60,000 nt of DNA from Cryptomeria japonica. Taxonomy: Eukaryota > Streptophyta > Pinopsida > Cupressales > Cupressaceae. Made by a program: the position numbers and the translations under genes. The stretch covers positions 673,767,823 through 673,827,822 of the forward strand of contig NC_081412.1 of NCBI RefSeq assembly GCF_030272615.1, read 5' to 3'. This document shows positions 23,437 to 34,560 of this stretch, piece by piece; position 1 is the first letter of the stretch, and each line of letters opens with the position of its first letter. The notes under the pieces are model-generated. The model was not told the origin of the DNA. It saw nothing but the letters and a program-made list of their open reading frames with translations, and did not search any database.

Positions 23437-24561
23437 ATGTCTTCAAACTATTTCAGGAAGGACAGTCCTAAACTTGATGGAATCAACTATGGCATATGGA
23501 AGATCAGGATAGAGACTCACTTTAATTGCATTGGAAAGGACATCTGGGAAGTTACAAAGAATGGTTATACTGCTCCTACTAAAGGTTAGCCTAATCCACT
23601 AAATCTGACTAAAGATGAGGAAAATGATTGCAAAGCAAGAGAAGTACTTTTGAGCGCACTGTCAGATCAGCAAATCATGGGATTATCAGATAGGTCTACT
23701 GTTAAAGCTATTTGGGACCATTTGGAAACATTGAATGAAGGATATTCCATAGTCAAAATTACAAAACTTGAAAGCTTCTGGGTCAGGTATGAAAATCTGA
23801 AAATGGAAAAAGATGAAAGGATTTCTGCTTTTATGGAAAGAGTAAATGAAATTGTTTTGGGTATTAAATGTTGTGGAGGAACCTTAAGTGAAGATGAAAT
23901 TGTTTCAAAAGTTTTAAGAGGATTTCCACAGGCATATAAAATGAAAGTTACCGCTATAAATGAATTAAGAACAATGCCTAATACATCAGTAACTAGAGAT
24001 ACATTGATTGGAAAACTTTCAGCTTTTGAAATTGAGGATTTTGGTCTTCTTGCTACTATAAAGACAGATTTAGCTTTTAAGGCATCAACATCATCTACAT
24101 CATCATCATTTGAAAAATCTGATTGGTAAGCCTTTTGTGCAAGAGAACTTGAAGAAAGCAGGAGAGAAAATGAAGAACTTGAAGCACTATTTGCAAGGAA
24201 AATGCCTAAAGGTCCTATTGGAACTAAGTATGAAGGTAAAGCACCCTTTAAATTTTTTAACTGCAATAAGATTTGTCATATGGCATCAAGGTGTCCTGAT
24301 AAACATGCAAGATTGAAAGAAGAAGCTAGAAGAACATACAAGCCTAACCCTAAATATCAGAGATACAGATTCAAGAAGAATAGAGACAAATCCTGTTATC
24401 TTGCTGATGAAGGAGTCACTGATGATTCTGATGAGGATCCGATAGACAATGGATGGGTTTTTGTTTCTATAACAGAAGATCAACTGGCACCTACTGTTCA
24501 ACTGGTAGAAAAGGCCCTGGCAACTAGAATTGAAGATAAGGATGAATGGATCATTGATTAA
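23437..24561 (+). pseudogene. Gag of copia element 2
   Basis: The ATG at 23437 opens a frame beginning MSSNYFRKDSPKLDGINYG, with the N-terminal gag motif of plant copia (target Y-x-x-W). TAG at 23587 and TAA at 24130 interrupt one continuous phase. The central UBN2-like gag segment shows VKAIWDHLETLNEG and LRGFPQAYKMKVTAI. The zinc knuckle near 24250-24300 is damaged: its first Cys is Phe and the usual Gly before His is Cys (FFNCNKICHMASRC). An acidic linker leads to the protease stop at 24562. Confidence 0.9.
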
Positions 24562-25861
24562 GGATGTTCACATCATATAACTGGTGATAAAAGTAAATTC
24601 TTAACCTTTTAGGAATACAATGGAGGTCTAGTAAGATTTGGAGATGATAAAGCTTGTTTGATCAAAGGAAAAGGCACTATATCTTTGGATGGTAAGCACA
24701 ATATTGATAATGTTTACTATGTTGAAGGTTTAGAGGATAATCTTTTGAGTGTTGGTCAATTAGTTGAAAAAGGATTTTAGTTACAATTCAAGAATGGTAA
24801 ATGCAAAATCATGAACAAAACTAGTTTGGAAATTGCAATCAATAATCAGACTAAAGGTAATATCTTTCAGTTGAATAATAGTGAAAAGACATGCTTGATT
24901 GCACATATTGATGAAAGTTGGTTATGGCATAAGAGACTCTGTCATGTAAATTTTGATTGCATTGTGAAAATCAATACAACTAACGTAGTAAGAGATTTAC
25001 CTAAGATTGTCAATCCTCACAATCTAGTATGTAAAGAATGTCAATTTGGAAAGCAAGTTAGAATATCTTTTAAGAGTATTCCAGAAAAATCCAATAATGC
25101 TCTTGACTTAATTCATACTGATTTATATGGTCCAGCAAGAACTAAAAGCTTACAAGGAGATAGATATTTTATGCTAATCATTGATGACTATTCTAGAATG
25201 TGTTGGGTTACTTTTCTCAGGGAGAAATCAAAAGCACTTGGGAAATTCAAACTATTTAAGGTAATGGTAGAAAATGAAACCAGTAAGAAAATTAAATGTT
25301 TGAAATCAGATCAAGGAGGCAAATTCACATCTAAGGAATTTAATACATTCTGTGAAGTGAATGGGATCAGAAGACAATTGTCAGCACCCCAGACACCCCA
25401 ACAGAAGGGAGTTGTAGAAAGGAAAAACAAAAGTCTTGGATGCAGCTAGAAGTATGTTGTCAGAAGCAAATCTACCTCATGTATATTGGAGAGAGGCAGT
25501 AAGTACAGCGGTCTACACATTCAACAAAGTTCACATCAAAGGTGAAACTGGTAAGATCCCTCATGAACTATGGTTTGGTATTACTCCTACTCTTAAATAT
25601 TTCAGAATATTTGGAAGCAAATGCTATATTAGAAGAGATGAGTATATTGGTAAATTTGATCCTAGAAGTGATGAAGGAATATTTCTTGGTTATTCATCAA
25701 AAAGAAAGGCATATAGATGTTTTAACAAGAGATTGCAAAAAATTATTGAGAGTACAAATGTGAAAATTGATGAACAATTTAGAGGAACTTCAAGGTATAT
25801 AGACTCTGAACCGGTAGCTGAGATACTGACAAATCAACCTACAATGAATACATCGGTATAG
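24562..25861 (+). pseudogene. Protease and integrase of copia element 2
   Basis: The protease active-site motif D-S-G-C is disrupted: the Ser codon is TAA at 24562. The region GDKSKFL to LLSVGQLVEKG follows, with further stops at 24613 and 24778. The GAG-pre-integrase motif LWHKRLCHVNF is followed by CKECQFGKQ. The integrase core has D in LIHTDLYGP, D in KSDQGGKFTS and E in GVVERKNKSL. A frameshift near 25437 moves the C-terminal part to another phase (ELWFGITPTLKYFRIFGSKC through KFDPRSDEGIFLGYS). TAG at 25859 ends it. Confidence 0.9.
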
Positions 25862-27042
25862 AATGAAGATCCAATTACACCGGTATCATCTGAAAATTCC
25901 ACAATAGCTGGGGAACAACAACAAACAAAGACACCCCAATATGTAAGATTGAACCACTCTGAAGATCAGATAATTGCAAACAAATATCAAGGTGTTATGA
26001 CTAGAGGAAGACTAGAAAATGAAGAGGTATGTCTTATCTCTCAAATTGAACCAACATTAGTTAATGAGGCATGTGAAGATAAACACTCAATTAAAGCTAT
26101 GGAAGAAGAATTAGAACAAATTGAAAAGAATAACACATGGACATTAATTCCTTGGCCTAAAGACAAAATTGTAATTGGAACAAAATGGGTATTCAGAAAC
26201 AAACTTAATGAACATGGTAAGGTAATTAGAAATAAAGCAAGACTAGAGTGTACGGGATATTCACAAAAAGAAGGAATTTATTATAATGAAACCTTTGCAC
26301 CGGTAGCTAGAATTGAGGCAGTCAGATTATTCTTGGCTTTTGCAGCACACAAGAACTATAAAGTATATCAGATGGATATTAAATGTGCATTTCTGAATGG
26401 AGATCTTGAAGAAGAAGTTTATATTGAACAACCTGATGGATTTTCTTTGACAGATGACAAAGATATGGTTTTTAGGTTAAGAAAAGCTTTGTATGGGCTA
26501 AAGCAAGCTCCAAGAGCTTGGTATGCTAGATTGGACAAATAGCTTTTGAAGATTGGTTTTTCTAAAGGTAATGCTGACAATAACTTATACTACAAATTGA
26601 CTAATGATGACATCTTGGTTATAGAAGTTTTTGTTGATGATATAATCTTTGGAGGAGAAGATGGATTATGTAAAGACTTTCTAATGAAATGCAGTAAGAA
26701 TTTGAAATGTCTATGATTGGAGAGATAAAATTATTTTTAAGTTTGCAAATTTCACAGACTAATAAAGGTATATTCTTGAGTCAAACTAAGTACTTAAAGG
26801 AATTACTAAAGAAATTTGGAATGGAGAACTCTAAACTGGTAAGCACACCTATGACTACAACAGACAAGCTATCACTAAGGGATGAATCACTACCTATTAA
26901 TCTGATTAGGTACAAATCTATGATAGGAGGTTTACTATATTTGACACAAACAAGACCTGATATTATGAATGCAGTGTGTATTGTTTCAAGATTTCAAAGT
27001 AATCCTAAAGAAAATCATGAATCAGTAGTAAAAGGGATTTTT
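25862..27042 (+). pseudogene. Reverse transcriptase of copia element 2
   Basis: The copia RT signature is clear: [63 protein letters not shown], then [13 protein letters not shown]. The active site VDD follows in IEVFVDDIIFGG near 26630-26650. A TAG at 26543 and a frameshift near 26700 break it. The C-terminal part GEIKLFLSLQISQ to GGLLYLTQTRPDI continues in the second phase up to a TGA at 27043. Confidence 0.92.
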
Positions 27043-27549
27043 TGATACTTACAAGGCACTACAAATCTTGGCTTATGGTATCCTAGAGATGAAAACTTTG
27101 AATTATGTGCATACATAGATGCAAATTTGGCAGGAGATGTAGATGATAGAAAAAGCACCACCAGAGGAGCATTTTTTCTTGGTAGCAGATTAATTTCTTG
27201 GTTGAATAAGAAACAAAGTTGCACATCTTTATCAACAGTAGAATCAGACTATGTTGCAGCAGCAACTAATTGCACACAAGTATTATGGCTTAAGAAAATA
27301 TTGAAGGACATAAAGGTAAAATGCAAGGAACCTATAACTATTTACTGTGATAATACAACAACAATTGATATATCTAAGAATCCAGTACTACATTCTAAAG
27401 CTAAACATGTTTCTATCAAATTGAATTTTCTGAAAGAGAATGTTGAAGCAAAAGAAGTGAAATTGGTTTATGTGAATACTAAAGAGCAGATTGCAAATAT
27501 CTTTACTAAGCCTTTGCCTAAAGAAACTTTTGAATATCTAAGAGATTAG
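27043..27549 (+). pseudogene. RNase H of copia element 2
   Basis: It follows RT in phase after the TGA at 27043. It holds LCAYIDANLAGDVDDRKST, then SWLNKKQSCTSLSTVESDYV, then ITIYCDNTTTIDI and HVSIKLNFLKENV, the acidic residues and order of copia RNase H. The TAG at 27547 truncates it just before LGV. It is intact enough to serve as the template for recognising the older minus-strand copy. Confidence 0.93.
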
Positions 27550-27939
27550 CTTGGGGTCATACCCCGACTAGTAAAGACTGAGACAATTGATGTTTGTCAT
27601 CAACCGGTAGAATTAATAGAGAAATCTTTTATTTTGGCTTTGATGAGGAGAGCTACTTCTCAGGGGGAGTAGTTGGTATTTTGTAACAAGTTGGTATTTT
27701 GTATTTGAACCTGGTTTTTGTATTGCTTTGGCATTTGATTTCAAAGGGGGAGAGATTGACATGGAAAAACACTTTTGAAAACACATATTACTCCTAGAGG
27801 GAGAGATTGTTATTTTGGGGAGATTGTTAGTGATATTATAATTTCTGAGAGATTGTTGGTTTTTGGTTTTTGGCATTTCTGTTTTGGCACTTTGATGGTT
27901 TTTCCATCTTGTGTTGCCATCAATGCCAAAGGGGGAGAT
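27550..27939 (+). promoter_or_regulatory. 3' region with four G-rich tracts and the polypurine tract of copia 2
   Basis: Tracts CAGGGGGAG (27661), AAAGGGGGAGAG (27742), AGAGGGAGAG (27795) and AAAGGGGGAGAT (27928-27939) precede the 3' LTR; the last abuts it and is the likely plus-strand primer. GTTGGTATTTTG, the LTR start sequence, also occurs at 27672-27683 and 27690-27701. Confidence 0.8.
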
Positions 27940-28956
27940 TGTTGGTATTTTGGATATGTTGATATGGTTTTTTCATTGATGTCAACACTTATCAATACTT
28001 TTCAACCTATCAACACTTGGAGATTTGGTTATGTTCACCGGCAAGCAAGTGACTTGTGCACAGTTATCGGTATTTGGTTCAACGGTAGGATATATTGTTC
28101 ACTGGCACTTGGAATCACTTGGAGAATACTTGGTTATGTCGAAGACATCATTTGGACACTTTGTCTTGGTGATTTGTTCATTTGTTTATTCGAGCTTGCA
28201 TATTTGTTGTTACTGGCAAATAGGTCCAGGATAGACATCGGCAGGCTTATCTATTCCAGATCAGCACGACACATTATGGAGAAGATCTTGTTGTTAATGT
28301 AAATGCATTGAGCCAACATCATGCATTGGATAGTGAGGCAACCTACTCAATTGGTCTTAGGTTATGGTATAAATGTAAGATCTCATTTGTGAGATCAATA
28401 TGCAAGTGTGAAAAGGACTGTATTTCGGTATATGTGAATATCAGCAGAGCCATACACACAGACATCATTCAAGATTGAAGGAAGGTTTGAAGAAGACATA
28501 TCAGAGCTAAACCTATACTGAATCCAGCATAAGAAGATGCTATTTTGTGTAGTACATTATCATTGGATTTAATCATCCAATTGTAGTCAATGTGACTCTC
28601 ATTTTGTGATTGAGCAGTGAGCTCTAGGCACTTGGCCTTTCTGTATGTGCAGACCCCATATTGTACACACATACTATCTACAGTAGTATCATCTAAATTT
28701 GGGTAAGGTTTCCCATCATGGTTTTTCCCCTTACAGGTTTTCCACATACAAATATTGGTGTTATGTGTTGTAGAAGTCATTGTCTTTCTGTTTCATGCAT
28801 TAATCTTTACCGGTACTATAATTAACTGATAAACTATCTACCGGCATAAAGTTTGGTTTATTGGTATTGGGCATTTAGTTTGGTTAAGTTAACTTTGGTT
28901 TGAATTAATTGGACAACTGATTCACCCCCCCTCTCAGTTGTCTCTGGGACCTAACA
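27940..28956 (+). repeat. 3' LTR of copia element 2
   Basis: 1017 bp. Same ends as the 5' LTR, with TATAAAT at 28368-28374 and the conserved hairpin at 28379-28396. Numerous substitutions and two sizeable indels separate it from the 5' LTR, so it is not a recent insertion. Confidence 0.93.
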
Positions 28957-29262
28957 TTTGATAGATATGTTCTTTGTCTTAGACTGGAATACCGGATTGT
29001 TGGATATGTCTATAGCAGCAGAGTTATCACAATGAATAAATACTAGCTCATTACAATTCAATTTTATGTCCTTTAACATTTTCTTCATCCAGATAACTTA
29101 TGTACAGTTAGTAGTAGTAGCAACATACTCGACTTTAGCAGTAGATAAGGAAGTACATGATTGATTTTTGTTGATCCATGAAATAAGTTTCTTTTCAAGA
29201 AAGAAAGTTCCACCAGAAGTGCTCTTCTAGTCATCAACATCTCCTGCCTAATCTACATACCA
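28957..29262 (-). pseudogene. RNase H N-terminal part of the older minus-strand copia
   Basis: On the minus strand the sequence reads through SGGTFFLEKKLISWINKNQ, then CTSLSTAKVEYVAT, and a CDNSAAIDIS-type motif up to the insertion point. These are the first two thirds of a copia RNase H, with stops (for example a TAA after the NCT motif). It continues at 22341 on the other side of copia 2. Beyond about 29262 the similarity stops abruptly at a Gly-rich sequence, so the rest of this element's pol is missing. Confidence 0.85.
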
Positions 29263-29269
29263 TCTTTTG

Positions 29270-30090
29270 AGGATGACAGGAGACGGCGACGGAGGAGAAG
29301 AGGAGGCCGAGTATTAGGAGGAGGAGATGGAGGTGATGGAGGAGGATATTTTTGAGGAGCAGGAGGAGGTGGAGGGGGTGGGGGTGGATTTGGAGGTGGA
29401 GGTGGTGGAGGAGGATAGTTACAGAGGAGAGGTAGAGGGGGACAACCATTGCGACTATCACAGGGTCCACTAATACAGGGGGTAGCCAGAGCAGAAGGTA
29501 GGGATATTGGTGGGGTGTAGCGCCTATGGAGATGGGAGAGGAAGCCATAGGTGGAGGAGAGGATCCTATGAAGATGGGAGGGGGAGTTGTAGGTGGAGGA
29601 GGGGGAGGCCTCTGGGAGCACATGATAGTATATTTACAGACTCGACTTAGTAGCCGAGGCATAGTTGGAGGATAGTGAGGTAGAGATTGTAGCTAGAGAT
29701 GTCTAGCTTTTTGTGAGGGAGGCTGAGTTGAGGGTAGTGATGTGAGAGAGAGATGATCTAGTGGATAGACTGAGGGAGGTGCAGAATAGCGGCCGAGTGT
29801 TGTCAGGAGCACAGGGATAGTGTTTTTTTTAATTCGATGGCAAGGGAACTATGGCCGGCAAGTGGAGAGATTGACTATTGGCATAGTTTATACGAGCAGG
29901 TGGTTCTAGTTAGTCAGTAGGCATTGAGATATTTCCAGATGCAACAGACGAGATCAAAGCAGTCTCAGAGGATGCAAAGCAGTGGTGGTTTATGGGTCCT
30001 CCATAGCGAGATAGTGCAAGTGGAGAATGGGGTAGTGGTGGAGCAGGTGCTGATGGTGGTGTAGTATCTAGCTAGAGTGCCATTTGAGAG
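29270..30090 (+). pseudogene. Decayed Gly-rich and coiled-coil reading frame
   Basis: From 29270 to about 29600 the plus strand is GGA/GGT-rich and would encode a Gly-rich segment; the opposite-strand Pro-rich frames are its shadow. From about 29641 to 30080 one phase reads as a charged heptad-like protein broken only by TAG/TGA codons: LEDSEVEIVARDV, LFVREAELRVVM, ERDDLVDRLREVQNSGRV, then after a phase change MARELWPASGEIDYWHSLYEQ and ALRYFQMQQTRSKQSQRMQ. It ends with ARVPFERFYVL. I do not recognise the family. A transposon gag or the C-terminal tail of a plant-mobile-domain protein are possible. Confidence 0.45.
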
Positions 30091-30174
30091 ATTTTATGTA
30101 CTTATTATATTGTTATTTTGGACTGTGACTTGGTTAGCTCTTGGTAGCCGATATATTTTTTACATCACTGTACT

Positions 30175-30774
30175 CCGATACATGTATTCTTTTGTGAGAT
30201 GATATATGATATGATATATGAGGAGATCACATATTTTTGTGATGATATGCATATATATGATGATATATGTATATGTTTATGCATGATGATGATTATGATT
30301 GATGCTTAGATAGATGTCATGGATGATTTGCTTTCTATATGCATGTTTATGGATGATTTTGTTGTCTAGGTGTATGTTATGGATTATTTTTCTTTCATGT
30401 ATATGCAGGTTACTAGATAGATGATGCTTTTGTACTGCTATTAATGTGATGCAATGATGATGATTTATGCTAAATGATGAGTGAATGATGAGGACTATGG
30501 GATAGATAATACTTGTTTATGTTGATGATATGATATGTTGATATGAGTAAATGATGTATGTTGTTTTAAGATGAATCAAATATTTATGCAAATGTTTATG
30601 ATACTAAAGGAATATATTTTACATGGATAAACAAATGTGAATACAAATGTTTATGTTATGATTCTAAATGAATGCACTTAAAATGTAGAAACAAATGTTG
30701 AGACAAATGTTTATGTATGATTCTAAATGACTCAAAATAAAATGTGACTATGTGATAAAGGAGATGAAACAAAA
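30175..30774. repeat. ATG/TGA-rich simple sequence
   Basis: Degenerate ATGATG, ATATGATG and AATGTTTATG units with no protein-like frame. Locally repetitive, for example ACAAATG-TTTATG units around 30590-30710. Confidence 0.6.
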
Positions 30775-30945
30775 ATGCAATTAAAATGATAATGAATAAC
30801 TGCACCTTAATGCAATTAAAATGATAATGAATAACTGCACCTTAATGCAATTATAATGATAATGAATCACTACACCTTAATGCAATTAAAATGATAATGA
30901 ATAACTGCACCTTAATACAATTAAAACGATAATGAAAGGAATGCA
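30775..30945. repeat. 35-bp tandem repeat, nearly five copies
   Basis: Units beginning ATGCAATTAAAATGATAATG and ending CTGCACCTTA start at 30775, 30810, 30845, 30880 and 30915, exactly 35 bp apart. Only a few substitutions occur and the last copy is partial. It is embedded in ATG-rich DNA. Confidence 0.93.
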
Positions 30946-32599
30946 TATGTAAAATGAATGCACTACATGGATGAATGAATGTTCTTGGTAACAAATGCAC
31001 TTAAAGGAAACGCAAGTAAATGATAATAAATGTATCTGATGTGTTAAATGCCTCCAAGGGGATGAACAAATTAATGCATTTAAATAAATATATAAATGAT
31101 CCTAAATGTAAGTAAATGATAATGAACTGAATGCATGTAATGCAACTAAATGAGAATTCCATGCCTTCATGATGTATGAAAGCAAGTTGGTGAGAATTTT
31201 GTAGATGTGGAATGCAGATTTGAGATGGTGTATCAGAGGACTTCGTCACGATTTGTGTACCCAAGACAAACTTATTAGGTGTTTTCTCATATAAGCCTAA
31301 ATTTCTTGTATGCGAACAATAGATATGAACAATGAATGAGAAAATGGATGGATGATATGCAATGAAATACAATATATATAGTTGAGATGAGATAATGTTC
31401 CATAGAGTATTCATAGTGCTTTATTTTCCTCATCGATCATGGTAGTATCGTTCTTGGCCGAGGTAGCACGAACCAAGTTTGAAGCATTTCACTTGTAAGT
31501 AAGCATTATAAATAAGGAAGAAGTGACCCTCCATTCTGGTTCATGTGCAAATGGTCGAGGTATATGTTGCAGATAGTAAGCCATAGTGATCCATGACTGT
31601 ATTTGTCCATATGATCATGTAGCTTAGTGAACTTCCCACATAGACACCATTAGTACATGCCCCAGAACTTCATTGGAACAATCCGTAGACAGCAAACAAA
31701 ACAATATTTAGGAACCACCTTGGCTACTCTAATCACTTGTGGGTATCCCGGAGTAGCATAGGAACCTAATATGAATGAATAAATAACTAACAAACCAACC
31801 AAGTACTTATAGCTTAAACAAATTTTTCTTGTCAAAGAAAATGTTATCATGTCTTTGTTTTGGAAGGAAGGATGCATCCTTGTTAAGACAGTTGTGTGTA
31901 GATGTTTTTTGATTTGGCTGGGTTATTTGATAAGTGATCCCCATTGTCTAAGTAGCTCAAAACTATTTTGTTTTGTGTCTCTTATGATGTGTATGTACAA
32001 CGAATAATATATGTTGCAATGTTTTTGATTGATTTTTGATGTTTTTGACATGTTTTTATGGATTTTGTGAGTGTTTTTTAATGTTTTTGGTGTTTTCAGA
32101 GATTTTATGAATGTTTTTGGTAATATTTTCAGCCAATTTTGAATGAAGAATTCAATGAATCATAAGTAATGTAGAGTCCACTTCTATTAATAGGTTAAGA
32201 TAATTGGCCCTAGTTTAGGAGTTCCTTATAAAAAGAAAGATACAGGACATATGAACTACTAACCCTGATTGCAGATCAATAACAAGTCATGGTTTGAATG
32301 ATGGATGAAATGGATGCAATGCATGTGATCGTAACAAGTCTAAAAGACAATGAAGCCACAAGATTTATGAGTGACGCCTATTTGCCAGGTTTTCACCATC
32401 ATACTTACCCAAGGTGCCATCATAGTGTTTTTTACTATTTTCGATGCATGATTTTTCTTTACTATTTTCTTGATTTTTTTGTATTTTCTTCAAGACATTT
32501 TTTGAATATTTTTTAGTATTTTCTGATGTATTTAAAGGATCCTGATGCCCTGTAGAACTTATGTATGAAACCATTTGAACTGCATGTTGTTGATCAAAT
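30946..32599. other. AT-rich spacer, no gene seen
   Basis: No protein-like frame. This is where the 3' LTR of the gypsy element at 32.6-42.46 kb would be expected, but I find no match to its 5' LTR (41023-42459). T-rich GTTTTTGATG-type runs occur at 32.0-32.15 kb. Confidence 0.5.
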
Positions 32600-32615
32600 C
32601 TACTAGTGGTTTGCC

Positions 32616-33660
32616 CTATGAAGTTGCCAACTGATATGCCCTAGACCCAAACAAAGCAGTGATGACATATGGACCTAGCCAGTTGGATTCAAAATTTCCC
32701 TTGTGTTCTTTGTTTGGTTGGTTGCAAGGATTCTCTCGGAGAACAAGATCACCTACCTCAAATGTGTGAGGTTTTACTTGATGATTGTAGCTTCTGCTCA
32801 TGCGCTGCTGATAAGCTTTGAGGTGGTTGTATGCAGCTTGTCATTTTTCATCAAGCAGTTCCAAGTCTTGAAGATGTGAGACTTGGTATGCTTCATCATC
32901 TATCAGATTGTGCAAAGAAACCCATAAAGATGGTATTTCAACCTCAATAGGCAGGATAGCTTCTGCTTCATAGACCAGTGAGTAAGGAGTTGCTCTTGTA
33001 GGGGTTCAAATATTGGTTCGATATGCCCAAAGTGCTGGATTTAAGCGAATGTGCCAATCATGACCAGCATCATTGATTTTTTTCTTGAGAATTCTCAATA
33101 TGTTCTTGTTTGATGCTTTGACTTGACCATTGCCTTGTGGGTAATAGGGGGTGGAAAAGAGGTGTTGGATGTGAAACTTCTCACAGAGCTCAGGGACATC
33201 CTGATTTTTTAAAGGAATGTCATTATCTGTGATGATGGACATGGGTACACCATACCAGTAGATGATGTAGCTAAGGATAAATGAGGCGATCTACTTGTCA
33301 GTGACTTGGATAAGTAGAACAGCTTCGATCCACTTTGTGAAGTATTTGGTGGTGATAATGATGAATTTATGATTGTTGAATGAAGATGGATGGATTTTAC
33401 CCACAACGTCAAGTCCCCATTGACAAAAGGGCCATGGTGTTGTGATTGGTTGCAATTCCTATGCTGGTGCATGTATCAAGTCTCTGTGAACGTGGCACTT
33501 CTTGCATTTTCTGACAAAAGAGTAGGAGTCTTTTTACATGGATGGCCAATAGTATCTAGTGCGCATGATCTTCTTTGCTAGCAAAGGACTGCTTGAGTGA
33601 GCCCCAAAAATTCCTTCATGTACCTCTTCCAAGGCCTTTTTTATTTTATCTTGTTCCAAA
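32616..33660 (-). pseudogene. Integrase of gypsy element 2
   Basis: In minus-strand order: LLAKKIMRTRYYWPSM and CKKCHVHRDL (zinc module), then WGLDVVGKIHPSS with the first catalytic Asp and KYFTKWIEAV, then IITDNDIPLKN with the second Asp. The third position lies in STPYYPQGNGQVKASN, where Lys-Ala stands in place of the usual acidic pair around the catalytic Glu. The C-terminal domain shows FEVGDLVLRENP and NWLGPYVITALFGSRAYQL. Stops occur at several sites (one after YWPSM, another after VTDK), so it is dead. Confidence 0.88.
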
Positions 33661-34560
33661 CATCGAAGGAGAGTACCATCAAGACTTCATTAGTATAGGG
33701 TTTCGGCAATAATGGTATATCAAGCGGTTTGACGAATGAAGGTTTTATGTTGGTTATTGGATTGGTTGGGAGGAAGTGTGTGATCACGGAGGTAAGTGAA
33801 GAACTCACCATACCATGGGGATTTAGAACCGATAAGGTGACATATCATCTCGGTTTCGGGGATATCATATGTGGGGATCCAAAATTGTTTTACCAAGAAC
33901 TCGTAGCGTGTTGAATTTTGCAGAAGATCCAGAAGAGATGCAATTGTAGCCATTGCATCAGCAGCCCAATTTTGATCTCTGAGTACTTGCTCAAATGTGA
34001 TAGTTGTAAGTGATTCTTTGTAACTATCCACCATCCTTTTATATGGCATAATTTTATCATCCTTTGTCTGGTATTCATCGGTGACTTGTCAGATGACTAG
34101 CGGGGAATCTCCATACACCTGTAGCTCTTTTAGATGCCATTGTATAGCCAATCTGAGTCCTGTGATTAAGGCCTCATATTCAGTGATGTTATTTGTGCAT
34201 GGAAAGGTAAGGTTGTGATCATGAAGATCTCTTCATCTGGAAAATTGGAAATAAGAGGATGGTCACCTGTGACGGGTGCATCAGCCAACTGATCTGCAAT
34301 AACTTTCACTTTAATAGAATTGTGGTCCACATACTCTATGTAAAATTCACTCAGAATCATAACCCATTTGGCCAAGCATCCTGTCAATGTTGCCTTGCTG
34401 AGTAGATACTTTAGTGGATCAATCTTGGTAATGATTTTTTCCTTGTGTGTTAACATGTAGTGTCTCAATTTGGTGGCTACCAAGATTACTGCTAGGCAAG
34501 CTTGCTCAATAGGTGTGTAACTCGGTTCATAGCCTACCAATGTGTGAGAGATACAGTATA
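33661..34560 (-). pseudogene. RNase H region of gypsy element 2
   Basis: Frame 34166-34540 begins with YEPSYTPIEQACLAVI, then ATKLRHYML and IDPLKYLLSKATLTGCLAKW, the RNase H connection typical of Tat/Athila-like pol. VIADQLADAP then follows. Frame 33720-34049 contains FEQVLRDQNWAADAMATIAS, typical of the additional RNase H end in these elements. Phase changes and stops lie between them. Confidence 0.8.

Larger units (their letters stand above)
22342..28956 (+). mobile_element. Complete but defective Ty1/copia retrotransposon nested in an older copia
   Basis: The LTRs at 22342-23379 and 27940-28956 begin TGTTGGTATTTTGG and end ACCTAACA. The flanking 5 bp TTTGA (22337-22341, 28957-28961) are identical. 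The internal order gag, protease, integrase, RT, RNase H is that of copia, and the motifs resemble the Tork/TNT1-like group. At least eight in-frame stops and two frameshifts make it non-autonomous. The two sides of the insertion are complementary halves of one minus-strand RNase H, which dates this element as the younger of the two. Confidence 0.96.

Noticed and set aside
29234-29662. Pro-rich minus-strand frames (142 and 122 codons), extensin-like at first sight
   Set aside because: They mirror a GGA/GGT-rich plus strand. The adjoining charged coiled-coil decay signal is on the plus strand, so the Pro-rich frames are probably shadows.
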